NCBI RefSeq assembly: GCF_900091465.1
Contig: NZ_FMHV01000002.1
Coordinates: 4,650,001-4,714,000, forward strand
Direction of reading: 5' to 3'
DNA length: 64,000 bases
DNA from: Micromonospora rhizosphaerae
GTDB taxonomy: Bacteria; Actinomycetota; Actinomycetes; Mycobacteriales; Micromonosporaceae
Shown piece by piece: positions 17,785 through 28,876 of the stretch. Both the position numbers and the translations under genes were made by a program. Under the pieces are notes generated by a model. That model saw only the letters and a list, made by a program, of their open reading frames with translations. It was not told the DNA's origin and ran no database searches. The number at the start of each line of letters is the position of its first letter. Position 1 is the first letter of the stretch.

Positions 17785-18815
17785 GCCATACTCGACGATC
17801 GTGAGGCTCGGTTTGTTCGCCCCCGCAGCGCCCGGGCCGCGGTGACTTCGATGATGCGCACCAGTTTTTCGACGCCGGTGACTGGAAAGGCGCGCTCGAC
17901 GGCGTTGGTCAGCGTTTTCAGGTTCTTGTGGAGGTTGCATCCGTCGAACATCGCGTCAACTTCCTCGCCAACGTCGACATGGAGCCCGTAACTGGCGGCT
18001 TCGGCCCGGTACGCCTCGACGAGGATTCGACGCCGGGCGTCATCGAACCCGTTAGCGAGGTGCGCGAGGTCGTATTCCGGGGGTCCGATGGCGGCTGATT
18101 CCCAGTCGACGGGGCATATCGGTGAGCTCCCCCCTGAGCTCCGGAGAAGGATGTTGTAGGGCCGGTAGCAGCCGTGGACGAGCGTGGGCGGCTGGGATGC
18201 CATGCGATAGGCCAGATCGGCGTAGCCGGCGAGAGCCTGGAGGACTCGCCGGCCCAGATCCCGGCTGAAGGCAGCCGCTGCCCGTTCGGCCGCGGCGGCG
18301 GTTGCGAGAAAGAAGTCCGGCGTAAGTCGCCGAATCGCCGTGCACCGCTTCAGGAGGTCAGGGTGTGCCGCGACATGAGCCTGCATCCGGCCGAGCCAGG
18401 CCGCCGCCTGCACCCAGACCTCGAACGACTTGTCTTTGACACGTGGGCCCTCGACGTACTCCAAAATGAGCCAGAAACGGTTGCGGTCAGGATCCTCCAC
18501 GGACCCGTAGTAGTGCGGCGTTCCGAGGTCCGCCCCGGCGAGGAGGTCACGGTAGACCGCGATCTCCCTGCTACGCCGCTCAGGGATGTCTGCATAGTAG
18601 CGGCGGGTCGAGAGGTCCTTGAGAAAAATCCTCAAGCTTTGCCCAGCGGCGAGCGTGACCGTGATCACCTCGGCCGGATAGGAACTGGCCATGGGGGATA
18701 TTTCGCGCTCAAGCGTCCGAACCGCCGATGGTCCGTACTTGCCGCTCAACAGGCTCTCAACGACTGCCCGCAGGTCGTCGCTCACCGCATTGTCTGAACG
18801 GACTCCTGCGGTCAT
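17781..18815 (-). CDS. APH-like phosphotransferase with Asp-to-Cys catalytic loop
   Basis: This 344-aa protein is clearly related to the neighbouring phosphotransferases: a K in RIFLKDLS, an EYVEGPRV hinge, and PVDWESAAIGPPEYDLAHL for the metal site. The catalytic loop reads HGCYRPYN, where the family has HGDxxxxN. The codon is TGC, so the catalytic Asp is replaced by Cys by at least two base changes. The frame is otherwise intact, so the protein is probably made but may be a pseudokinase or scaffold. It is coupled to the next phosphotransferase by an ATGA overlap and lies 81 bases after the ABC exporter gene. Confidence 0.8.
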   Translation of the reverse strand: MTAGVRSDNAVSDDLRAVVESLLSGKYGPSAVRTLEREISPMASSYPAEVITVTLAAGQSLRIFLKDLSTRRYYADIPERRSREIAVYRDLLAGADLGTPHYYGSVEDPDRNRFWLILEYVEGPRVKDKSFEVWVQAAAWLGRMQAHVAAHPDLLKRCTAIRRLTPDFFLATAAAAERAAAAFSRDLGRRVLQALAGYADLAYRMASQPPTLVHGCYRPYNILLRSSGGSSPICPVDWESAAIGPPEYDLAHLANGFDDARRRILVEAYRAEAASYGLHVDVGEEVDAMFDGCNLHKNLKTLTNAVERAFPVTGVEKLVRIIEVTAARALRGRTNRASRSSSMA

Positions 18816-18896
18816 CTGGCACCTCCTCTTCGCGGGCCCGTCCCCGCGTTCACATTCATCTGATCGCCATATCGATAAGTTATGACGTACCTGGAT

Positions 18897-20756
18897 CTAC
18901 ACACCGGTGCGCAATCCCTCGCTCATCCTGGTGACGCGGCCTTGATTGATCTCGATCAGCTCGTCGCACGCTTCGAGGGTGCTGAGCCGGTGAGCAATCA
19001 TGAATGTCGTCCGGCCCTCCATGAGCCGGTACATCGCCTCCATGATCGCCGCCTCGGTGTTTACGTCGACGGAACTCGTGGGTTCGTCCAGGATCAGCAC
19101 CGGCGCGTCCTTGAGGAACGCCCGCGCGAGTGAGACGCGCTGACGTTCCCCGCCCGACAGTCGCGTCCCGCGCTCGCCGACCAGGGTGTCGTAGCCGTCG
19201 GGGAGAGCCGAAATGAAGTCGTGGGCTCCGGCGGCTCGGGCGGCGGCGACTATCTCCTCCCGGCTGGCGTCGGGCCGCGCATAGGCGATGTTCTCGGCGA
19301 TGCTCGTGGAGAACAGCAGCGGCTCCTGAAGCACGATCGCGAACTGGTTCCGCAGGTCAGCGAGACGGTACTCACGCAGGTCGATCCCGTCGAGGAGAAT
19401 TCGCCCCTCAGTCGGGTCGTAGAAACGGTTGAGCAGGCTCACCAGGGTGGTCTTGCCGGCGCCCGTAGCGCCGGCGACCCCGACCCGCGTGCCCGGTTTC
19501 ACGCGGAAGGACACGTCCTGGAGCACAGGCCGCTCACTGTCGTAGGCGAAGGAGACATCCTGAAAGACGATCCCTGCACGTGCGCGAGGAAGCAGGCGAG
19601 CCCAGAGATGCTCCTTGACGTCCGGCTCCTCGTCGAGCAGCGCGAAGGCACGCTCGGCACTGGCCAGATGGTTCTGCAGCGACCCCGCTTTCTTGCTCAT
19701 GGTCTTCAGCGGCGCATAGAGCTGCGACAGGTACGTCATGACCAGTACGAGGTCGCCGACAGTCATGCTCCCGCTCTGGACGTTGCGCGCTCCGAGGTAG
19801 AGGACCGCGGCGGTCCCGGCCGCCGTGGTCAGACCTACTGTGAGCGCGTAACGGCTCGACGCGAGCGTGTAGCGGATGCGGGCCCACATCCCCTCGTGGA
19901 AGCGACGGACGAAGCGCTGCTCCTCGTGCTCCTCCCGGCCGAAGGCCTGGACGACACGCACCGCCGAGAGCGCCTCCTGCACCACGGACATGGCACCGCT
20001 CTCCAGCTTCTTCACCTGCCGGGACTGCTTGCGAAGCCGTCGCCGGTAGGTCCACGACGCCAGCAGGAGCACCGGGGAGATCGCCAGGGCAACGAGCGCT
20101 AGCTGCCCGTCGATCTTCGCCGTGACGTAGAGCATGGCGCCGAGAGTCAGCGCCGCCGTGACGAACGACGGGATCGTGTCCACCGCGATCTGCTGCGTAG
20201 CCGTCGCGTCGTACTGGATGCGGTAGGTCGAGTCGGTCGTGCCCCTCAGATCGTGATACGAGACGGACAGCCGCTGGACATGCCGGAACAGGCGGGTGCG
20301 GAGATCGAGCAGCAGGCGCTCCCCCACGAAGGTCCGCAGAACGGTGGTGGCGAGGTCCAGCAGCTGGGTGAGCAGTGCTACGGCGACGAAGAAGAGCGCG
20401 GCCGCCGTCAGGAGTACTGCGTCAGACTCCGCCGGCAGGATGCTCCTCAGGACTGGGGGCGCGGGATGCGAGCCCAGCACTCCGTCGATAACGATCTTGA
20501 GTGGAACCGGTGTGAGTAGCGCCAGCGGCGTCGCAAGCATGCTGAGGAGCAACAGCCCGAGAATCCGCAGCCAATAGGGCCGCAACTCCCAGGCTAGGCG
20601 CCGGACAAGGCCACGCTCGCCGCTCGTATCCTCCCGCACCGTTTGCCCGCGGGACTCCGCTCCCGGCGGCTCGACGACCAGCGGCACGGCGTCGCGCAGC
20701 CGAGATCCCAGATCGCGGCCGTCCTTCCCCGTCCCGTCCAGCGGCGTGCGCGTCAT
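18897..20756 (-). CDS. ABC exporter, fused permease-ATPase (MsbA-like)
   Basis: The 619-aa half-transporter has a roughly 60-residue cytosolic lead, an ABC type-1 membrane domain with six helices (residues about 65-350) and a C-terminal ATPase. Visible ATPase motifs are Walker A GATGAGKTT, the signature LSGGERQR, Walker B VLILDEP, and the H-loop in MIAHRLST. It would act as a homodimer in the membrane, exporting a lipid, lipid-linked glycan or peptide. It is the first gene of the reverse operon, so it likely exports the product of the island enzymes. The start ATG is 20756. Confidence 0.92.
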   Translation of the reverse strand: MTRTPLDGTGKDGRDLGSRLRDAVPLVVEPPGAESRGQTVREDTSGERGLVRRLAWELRPYWLRILGLLLLSMLATPLALLTPVPLKIVIDGVLGSHPAPPVLRSILPAESDAVLLTAAALFFVAVALLTQLLDLATTVLRTFVGERLLLDLRTRLFRHVQRLSVSYHDLRGTTDSTYRIQYDATATQQIAVDTIPSFVTAALTLGAMLYVTAKIDGQLALVALAISPVLLLASWTYRRRLRKQSRQVKKLESGAMSVVQEALSAVRVVQAFGREEHEEQRFVRRFHEGMWARIRYTLASSRYALTVGLTTAAGTAAVLYLGARNVQSGSMTVGDLVLVMTYLSQLYAPLKTMSKKAGSLQNHLASAERAFALLDEEPDVKEHLWARLLPRARAGIVFQDVSFAYDSERPVLQDVSFRVKPGTRVGVAGATGAGKTTLVSLLNRFYDPTEGRILLDGIDLREYRLADLRNQFAIVLQEPLLFSTSIAENIAYARPDASREEIVAAARAAGAHDFISALPDGYDTLVGERGTRLSGGERQRVSLARAFLKDAPVLILDEPTSSVDVNTEAAIMEAMYRLMEGRTTFMIAHRLSTLEACDELIEINQGRVTRMSEGLRTGV

Positions 20757-21126
20757 CCTGCGGCCCTCGGCTGAACGACGCGGCCCCGAGAGGCGCCGGC
20801 AATGTCCGGTGATGTCCCGCCAGACGCGCCGTTCGCTCCCACAGCGCTGGCGGTCGCGGCCCCGAACTGATCTCCCGTCGAGAGCAACTTGCCGCTCGTC
20901 GTGGGCCGAGCCGGGCGGGCGGGTATCGTGCCGACCGCCGGACGCGTGGGGACGACCACCACGAGCCTCCTTCTACCGCGACCTCCGGGCGCGCTGTTTT
21001 CGCGCATGCTGGCAGGAAAATAGCGAGCTGTCCGGAATGCACCTAACGTACCAGCTCGAAGGCAAGGTCTTTTCCGATTCGACAGAGAAGACAGCCTCCG
21101 GCGCCCCTCCCAGCAGCGGAGCAGGA
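20757..21126. other. Intergenic leader upstream of the ABC exporter
   Basis: This 370-base stretch between the ABC gene and the MarR terminator has no convincing gene. The small open frames are shadows or low-complexity, and the part near 21000-21090 looks AT-richer than its flanks. It should hold the promoter of the reverse glycan operon, but I see no motif I can name. Confidence 0.4.
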
Positions 21127-21156
21127 CCCACCCGGCGACGAAGGCAACCGGGTGGG
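21127..21156 (-). terminator. Terminator hairpin of the MarR gene
   Basis: CCCACCCGG (21127-21135) and CCGGGTGGG (21148-21156) form a perfect 9-bp stem with a 12-base loop immediately after the MarR stop codon. Confidence 0.6.
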
Positions 21157-21678
21157 CTAGGCGATTTCGCTGGCAGCCGCTGCCTCGTCAGCGGCCGGGC
21201 CAGCCGACGCCAGACCGGTGTCGGCTATGCGGTCGCGCAGCGGATGGCGGCGCAGCGCCGCCAGCACCGCATACAGCTCGTCGGCCAGGGGCACCGGCAG
21301 CTCCTCGTCCAACTGCCGTATTGCGGTGGTGGTGGCGGCCCATTCGGCCTCGATGACCGGCAGCAGCTCGTGCGCCCGGTCGGTCAGGTGCACGATGCGC
21401 TGCCGGGCGTCGGCCCCCGGGGCGAGCGAGACCAGGCCGGCGCGGGCCATCTGCGCGACCGTCTGGCTGGCCGCGGAGTGGGTGACCCCGACCCGGGCGG
21501 CGAGGTCACGGATCGCGAGAGGGCCGTCGGCCACCAGAACCCGCACCAGCGGCGAGAAGCGCGGCCGGTAGTCGGCCAGGCCCCGATCGGTGTAGACGGC
21601 CGCGACGTCGCCGTCGAGCAGTTCCAGCACGTGGCGCAGCAGGGTGCCCAGCGCCTCACGGTCCGGGGTGGCGGTCAT
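21157..21678 (-). CDS. MarR family transcriptional regulator
   Basis: This 173-aa protein is a winged-helix MarR-type repressor: IRDLAARVGVTHSAASQTV is the helix-turn-helix and GADARQRIVHLTDRAHELL the wing region. The frame extends upstream to 21867, but the ATG at 21678 starts the recognisable domain and leaves a proper divergent promoter gap. That gap carries a perfect 12-bp palindrome. The divergent proline iminopeptidase gene at 21731 is the probable target. Confidence 0.9.
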   Translation of the reverse strand: MTATPDREALGTLLRHVLELLDGDVAAVYTDRGLADYRPRFSPLVRVLVADGPLAIRDLAARVGVTHSAASQTVAQMARAGLVSLAPGADARQRIVHLTDRAHELLPVIEAEWAATTTAIRQLDEELPVPLADELYAVLAALRRHPLRDRIADTGLASAGPAADEAAAASEIA

Positions 21679-21690
21679 GTCCGCTAATGT

Positions 21691-21702
21691 AACAGCGCTG
21701 TT
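21691..21702. promoter_or_regulatory. Candidate MarR operator
   Basis: AACAGCGCTGTT is a perfect 12-bp palindrome centred in the 52-base gap between the divergent marR-type and iminopeptidase genes. It overlaps the region where both promoters must lie. MarR dimers bind such short dyads. Confidence 0.6.
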
Positions 21703-21730
21703 GTATCTGGCTTGCGGGAGGGGACCCGGG

Positions 21731-22678
21731 ATGTATCCACCGATCGAGCCGTACGCGTACGGCATGCTCGACGTCGGCGACGGCCAGCACGTGTACTGGG
21801 AGACCTGCGGCGACCCGGACGGCCGGCCGGCGCTCGTCGTGCACGGTGGCCCCGGCTCCGGCGCCACCCCGTCGTGGCGGCGGCTGTTCGACCCGGCCGC
21901 CTACCGGATCGTCCTGTTCGACCAGCGCGGCTGCGGGCGCAGCACGCCGCACGCCAGCGACCCGGCCGTGGACCTGTCGGTCAACACCACCGACCACCTG
22001 CTCGCCGACATGGAACGGTTGCGCCTCCACCTCGGCGTCGACCGGTGGCTGCTGCACGGCGCATCCTGGGGCTCCTCCCTGGCCCTGGCGTACGCCCAGC
22101 GTCACCCGGAGCGGCTCACCGCACTGGTGCTGTTCAGCGTGGTCGCCAACACCCGCCGGGAGATCGACTGGGTCACCCGGGACATGGGCCGGATCTTCCC
22201 CGCCGAGTGGGCCCGCTTCCGCGACGGCGCACCGGAGGCCGACCGGGACGCCGACCTGTCCGCCGCGTACGCCCGCCTGCTGAACGACCCCGACCCGGAG
22301 GTGCGCGACCGGGCCGCCCGGGACTGGTGCGACTGGGAGGACGTGCACGTCTCCCTGGCCGGCGGCCACCGACCCAGCCCCCGCTACGCGGACCCGGTGT
22401 TCCGGATGTGTTTCGCCCGGCTGGCGACCCACTACTTCAGCAACGGCGGGTTCATGCCCGACGGGGCGCTGCTGCGCGACGCCGGCAAGCTCGCCGGCAT
22501 CCCGGGCGTGCTGGTGCAGGGCCGCCTCGACGTCAGCGGACCGCCGGACATCGCATGGCAGTTGACCCAGGGCTGGCCGGACGCCCACCTGGTGATCGTG
22601 GAGAGCGGCGGTCACGGCACCGGTCACGGCATGACCGAGGAGGTGGTGGCGGCGCTGGACGGGTTCGCCCGCGCCTGA
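21731..22678 (+). CDS. pip: Proline iminopeptidase-type alpha/beta hydrolase
   Basis: This 315-aa protein fits the proline iminopeptidase family (peptidase S33), cytosolic serine enzymes releasing N-terminal proline. Visible are the oxyanion motif HGGPGSG, FDQRGCGRS, and the nucleophile elbow GASWGSSLALAYAQ (family GxSxGS). The late Asp in GRLDVSGP and His in SGGHGTGH complete the triad. The start ATG 21731 comes after GGGACCCGGG. It is divergent from and probably repressed by the MarR protein. It could act on other amides or lactones. Confidence 0.85.
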   Translation: MYPPIEPYAYGMLDVGDGQHVYWETCGDPDGRPALVVHGGPGSGATPSWRRLFDPAAYRIVLFDQRGCGRSTPHASDPAVDLSVNTTDHLLADMERLRLHLGVDRWLLHGASWGSSLALAYAQRHPERLTALVLFSVVANTRREIDWVTRDMGRIFPAEWARFRDGAPEADRDADLSAAYARLLNDPDPEVRDRAARDWCDWEDVHVSLAGGHRPSPRYADPVFRMCFARLATHYFSNGGFMPDGALLRDAGKLAGIPGVLVQGRLDVSGPPDIAWQLTQGWPDAHLVIVESGGHGTGHGMTEEVVAALDGFARA

Positions 22679-22767
22679 CCCGGCGGCCATGGCAAGCGGA
22701 GGGCATTTCGTCGCGTCCGTCCCCGGCCCCCGCTGGATCCCCGCCAGCCCCCGCACTCCCTGTTCCT

Positions 22768-22840
22768 CCCTTTGCTCTGCTGCAGTATGCGCAACAGCCA
22801 CGGATGGTCACTGTTGCGTACGGTGCAGCAGAGCAAAGGG
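22768..22840. repeat. 73-nt long inverted-repeat element
   Basis: A 17-base arm (22768-22784, beginning CCCTTTGCTCTGC) is perfectly complementary to 22824-22840. A second inner stem CGCAACAG (22790-22797) pairs with CTGTTGCG (22811-22818), leaving a 12-base loop with an internal bulge between the stems. It follows the iminopeptidase gene by 89 bases and could terminate it. It is far longer than the other terminators here and resembles a dispersed palindromic repeat. Confidence 0.7.
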
Positions 22841-23040
22841 GCAGGACGCGGTTTCGGCGGTCGGCACCGCCGATCGGAAGGGCGCTGGTCAGCCGCCTCC
22901 GCGCGCCGCGAAGGCGGCAACATCGGCGGCGTCGCCGGAAGCCGGTCACTCTGGGTCCAACAGCGCCCGCGACGGCGAGAAGTCAAGCGCCGGTCACGGT
23001 CGGCGATGAAAGCCAACGGCGCATACCCCCGGCGGCGACC

Positions 23041-24318
23041 TCAGCCGGCGAGCAGGGCCCGGACCGGCGCGGCCTTCGCCGCCGCCTCGGCGACCTCGGC
23101 CGCCGGGTCGCTGCCCCAGGTGATGCCGCCGCCGGCCCACACGTGCAGCCGCTCGGCGTCCGCGGCGGCCGTGCGGATGGTCAGGCCGAGGTCGATCCGG
23201 CCGGGCCCGACCCAGCCGAGCGCACCCATGCTGGCGCCGCGGCCGACCGGCTCCAGCGCGGCGATCCGGTCCAGCGCGGCGAGCTTCGGCGCGCCGGTCA
23301 CCGACCCGCCGGGGCAGACCGCGCGGAGCAGGTCGGCCAGGCCCAGCCCGTCGGCGACCACCGCGGACACCGTCGACTCCGCCTGCCACAGGTCGCACCA
23401 CCGGCGTACGGCGAACAGCTCGTCCACCCGTACCGACCCGGTGCGGGCGATCCGGGCCAGGTCGTTGCGCTCCAGGTCGACGATCATCACGTGTTCGGCG
23501 CGTTCCTTGGTCGAGGCGAGCAGCTCGCGTCGGCCGGTGGCGGTGGCCGGGCGGGTGCCCTTGATCGGCCGGGTGACCAGCCGCGCGCCGTCGACGTCGA
23601 TCAGCGTTTCCGGGGAGGCGCAGCCGATCGCCCAGCCGCGCCCGCTCAGGGTGCCGCCGTAGCGGGCGCCGGGCAGGGCGCCCAGGCGGGCCAGCGCGGG
23701 CAGCGGATCGCCGCCGTACCCGGCGGCCGCGTGCCCGACCAGGTTGACCTGGTACACGTCGCCGCGGCCGATGGCCGCGCGGACCGCCTCCACGGCCGCG
23801 GCGTGCTGGCCGGGCGTCCAGCTCTCCCGCCACTCCCCCAGCCACCAGCCCGCCGCGGCCGGCTCGCCGGGCCGGCTGCCAGCCGTCCTCGCCGGTGCGC
23901 CGGTCGGCACCGCGCCAGCCGGGCCGCCGGCCGGTTCCGCGCGCCCGCCGAGCCCGCGCCCCGGCGCGGCCGCGCCCCGGCCGCCCCGCGCGTCGGCGGC
24001 ATGGTGGTAGACGACCACCACCAGGTCGGGCAGCGCCGGAACGGGGGTGGGCGAGCCCGCCGGGGCGCCGGCCAGCAGCGCCCCGGCCGCGGCGGAGACG
24101 TACAGGGCGGCGCCGCAGACCCCGTCCGGGTCGTGGTCGGCCGGTCGGGCCAGCTCGCCGGCGGGGATGCCGTGGGCGGTGAGGAACTCCTGGGCGAGGG
24201 CGGCCGGATCGCCGCCGTCGCCGGGCCGCCACTCCAGCCGGGCCCGCTCGACGAGCCGCCGCCGGCAGGCGGCCGGTGCCCCGGGTACGCCGATCAGCGA
24301 CTGTGGGAGCGTTTCCAC
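23041..24318 (-). CDS. pabB: Aminodeoxychorismate synthase component I-like enzyme
   Basis: This 425-aa chorismate-binding enzyme converts chorismate with ammonia to 4-amino-4-deoxychorismate in folate synthesis. Chorismate-family motifs are clear: VYQVNL near residue 188, TRPIKGTRPATATGR, ERAEHVMIVDLERNDLAR and PGGSVTGAPK. The N-terminal third is poorly conserved and has an Ala/Gly/Pro-rich insert at about residues 110-160. No glutaminase partner (pabA) is adjacent. Anthranilate synthase component I is the alternative, but the short N-terminus and TRPIKGTRP favour PabB. The start is GTG 24318. Confidence 0.85.
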   Translation of the reverse strand: METLPQSLIGVPGAPAACRRRLVERARLEWRPGDGGDPAALAQEFLTAHGIPAGELARPADHDPDGVCGAALYVSAAAGALLAGAPAGSPTPVPALPDLVVVVYHHAADARGGRGAAAPGRGLGGRAEPAGGPAGAVPTGAPARTAGSRPGEPAAAGWWLGEWRESWTPGQHAAAVEAVRAAIGRGDVYQVNLVGHAAAGYGGDPLPALARLGALPGARYGGTLSGRGWAIGCASPETLIDVDGARLVTRPIKGTRPATATGRRELLASTKERAEHVMIVDLERNDLARIARTGSVRVDELFAVRRWCDLWQAESTVSAVVADGLGLADLLRAVCPGGSVTGAPKLAALDRIAALEPVGRGASMGALGWVGPGRIDLGLTIRTAAADAERLHVWAGGGITWGSDPAAEVAEAAAKAAPVRALLAG

Positions 24319-24465
24319 ACCATCTGGCCCTTTCTTGCTCCTCCGTTCAGAGGATTTCGGGTGAACAAGGCGGATGCCTGCTCGATACGGCGCACTTCCG
24401 CTTGGTACTGTGCGTCACTGGTCATGTGAACCATGACACAGTGCCCCCACAGTCCGGAGAACCCG

Positions 24466-24666
24466 ATGTGCCAGCACCAACCCACCTGCCCCTCCGCCGA
24501 GGCGACCGACCGCGAAGCCGCACGCGTCATCGCCTGCTTCCCTGAGCAGGGCTGGAGCCTGCTCTGCAACGGTGTCATCGTCTTCGAGGACACCGGTGAG
24601 CTGCTCCCCGACGGCAGCACCATCGCCCCCCACCGCGGCCCCGCCCGGCACGCCCTCGTCGCCTGA
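24466..24666 (+). CDS. DUF5999-like small Cys-containing protein
   Basis: This is a 66-aa protein starting MCQHQPTCPSAEA and ending with ELLPDGSTIAPHR, a pattern I recall for the conserved actinobacterial DUF5999 family of unknown function. Two Cys near the N-terminus and the core GWSLLCNGVIVFEDTGELL are typical. I prefer ATG 24466 (GGAG 7 bases upstream, family start) over the in-frame ATG 24433. It is divergent from pabB and convergent with gcvP. Confidence 0.8.
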   Translation: MCQHQPTCPSAEATDREAARVIACFPEQGWSLLCNGVIVFEDTGELLPDGSTIAPHRGPARHALVA

Positions 24667-24672
24667 TCCGGT

Positions 24673-24694
24673 CACGCTGCGTGAACGCAGCGTG
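24673..24694. terminator. Terminator hairpin between DUF5999 and gcvP
   Basis: CACGCTGCG (24673-24681) and CGCAGCGTG (24686-24694) form a perfect 9-bp stem with a TGAA loop, 6 bases after the DUF5999 stop. It is symmetric and could serve both convergent genes. Confidence 0.6.
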
Positions 24695-24768
24695 CACCGT
24701 CGACTCAGGCTAGCGCCCAGGTCGACGCACCGGCCGGGGCGGCGCCACGACCGCCCCGGCGCAGCCCG

Positions 24769-27588
<2,820 letters not shown>

Positions 27589-27644
27589 CTTCGCTGCGCT
27601 CCTGCGGGGCGAGGTCGACAGGTCGGCCTCCCCCTGAGTCGCGC

Positions 27645-27765
27645 CCGCGGGCCCTCCACAGTGCCTGCCCACGAGGTCCTTTTGCCTGAGAGGTTCCGGG
27701 GAGGAATCTGCCCCTTCGGCGCCGCCCGGGTGCTGCTGGGCGGTCTCTCCCGCGTGGGTGGTACC
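27645..27765 (-). promoter_or_regulatory. Glycine riboswitch upstream of gcvP
   Basis: On the minus strand the order GCGGGAGAGACC (27754 down), GCCGAAGGGGCA, CCTCTCAGGCAAAAGGACC and GGCAGGCACTGTGGAGGGC matches the glycine aptamer consensus. One complete aptamer is visible; the tail after the GGACC box may be the partial second (ghost) helix of a singlet type. It lies 57-180 bases before the gcvP start and should switch gcvP on with glycine. Confidence 0.9.
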
Positions 27766-27828
27766 GGCATGGTCAACGCTACCAGCGCCGGTGTGTCCGG
27801 CGGATGTCGGGCGCGGTGGCCGGGCCGC

Positions 27829-28701
27829 CTACACCGCCGCCGGTGCGGCCAGCGCCGGCCCGACCGGCGGCGCGCCGGCGGCGGTGCGCTCGGCCAGCGC
27901 CGGCAGCAGCTCGCCCAGCGGCCCGTCCAGGGTGAGGGTGGCGTGCCCGTCGCCGCGCGTCGGGCCCTGGTTGACGATGGCCACCGGGATACCGAGCTTC
28001 GCCGCCCGGATCACGAACCGGCGCCCCGACATCACCGTCAACGACGAGCCGAGCACCAACAGCAGCCGGGCCCGCTCGACCAGCGAGAAACACTCCGCCA
28101 CCCGGGTGGCGGGCACGGTCTCGCCGAAGAACACCACGTCCGGTTTCAGCATGCCGGTGCCGCAGATGCCGCAGTCGACGCCGCGGAACCGGGCCACCGC
28201 GTCGTCCGGCAGGTCCACGTCACCGTCGGGGTTGACGGCGGCGATGTGCGCGTCGAAGCCGGGGTTGGCCTCCCGCAGCCGCCGGTCCAGCTCCTCCCGG
28301 GAGGTCAGGTTGCCGCAGTCGAGGCAGACCACCTCGTCGAGGCGGCCGTGCAGCTCGATCACGCCGGTGCTGCCGGCCGCCGTGTGCAGGCCGTCGACGT
28401 TCTGCGTGATCACACCGGTGACCAGGCCGGCGCGCTGCAGCCGCGCCACCGCCCGGTGCCCGGCGTTGGGCGCCGCCCGGGCGATCGTGCGCCAGCCGAG
28501 GTGGCTGCGCGCCCAGTAGCGCCGCCGTGCGCCCGGGTCGCGGGTGAACGTCTGGTAGGTCATCGGGGTGTGCCGGCGGGCCGCGCCGCTGGGCCCCCGG
28601 TAGTCCGGGATCCCCGACTCCGTCGACAACCCGGCCCCGCTGAGCACCACGACGTCACCGGCGCCCACCAGCCGGGTCAACGCGTCGAACGTCTCGGTCA
28701 C
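27829..28701 (-). CDS. SIR2-family NAD-dependent protein deacylase
   Basis: This 290-aa sirtuin removes acyl groups from lysines using NAD. It shows GAGLSTESGIPDYRG (NAD-binding), TQNVDGLH with the adjacent catalytic HG, the zinc Cys pairs CLDCG and CGICG, KPDVVFFGE and LVLGSSLTV. GTG 28701 begins the domain; the open frame upstream to 28836 is Arg/Pro-rich and rejected. It is transcribed towards gcvP, with the riboswitch leader between them. Confidence 0.93.
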   Translation of the reverse strand: MTETFDALTRLVGAGDVVVLSGAGLSTESGIPDYRGPSGAARRHTPMTYQTFTRDPGARRRYWARSHLGWRTIARAAPNAGHRAVARLQRAGLVTGVITQNVDGLHTAAGSTGVIELHGRLDEVVCLDCGNLTSREELDRRLREANPGFDAHIAAVNPDGDVDLPDDAVARFRGVDCGICGTGMLKPDVVFFGETVPATRVAECFSLVERARLLLVLGSSLTVMSGRRFVIRAAKLGIPVAIVNQGPTRGDGHATLTLDGPLGELLPALAERTAAGAPPVGPALAAPAAV

Positions 28702-28876
28702 CCGTCCATGCTGCCGCACCGCCGGTCGAAACACGACCGCCGGCCGCCCAGCGGTCATCGGCGGGCCGCCGCGTGGCCGCCGCCCGCCGACGGGCGGTGA
28801 GGCGTTGCGGTCATCGGCGGACCGCCGCGGTGCCAACCCCGGGCGGGCGGTGGGGCGCGGCGATTAGGTTGAGGGC

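Noticed and set aside
14553..18815. Aminoglycoside resistance cluster
   Set aside because: Three APH-fold genes sit with glycosyltransferases and an exporter; DWE/DLAHL features point to sugar or choline-like substrates and no resistance context is seen.
20753..21007. 84-aa minus-strand frame before the ABC gene
   Set aside because: Arg/Gly/Ala-rich, overlaps the ABC start, no family resemblance.
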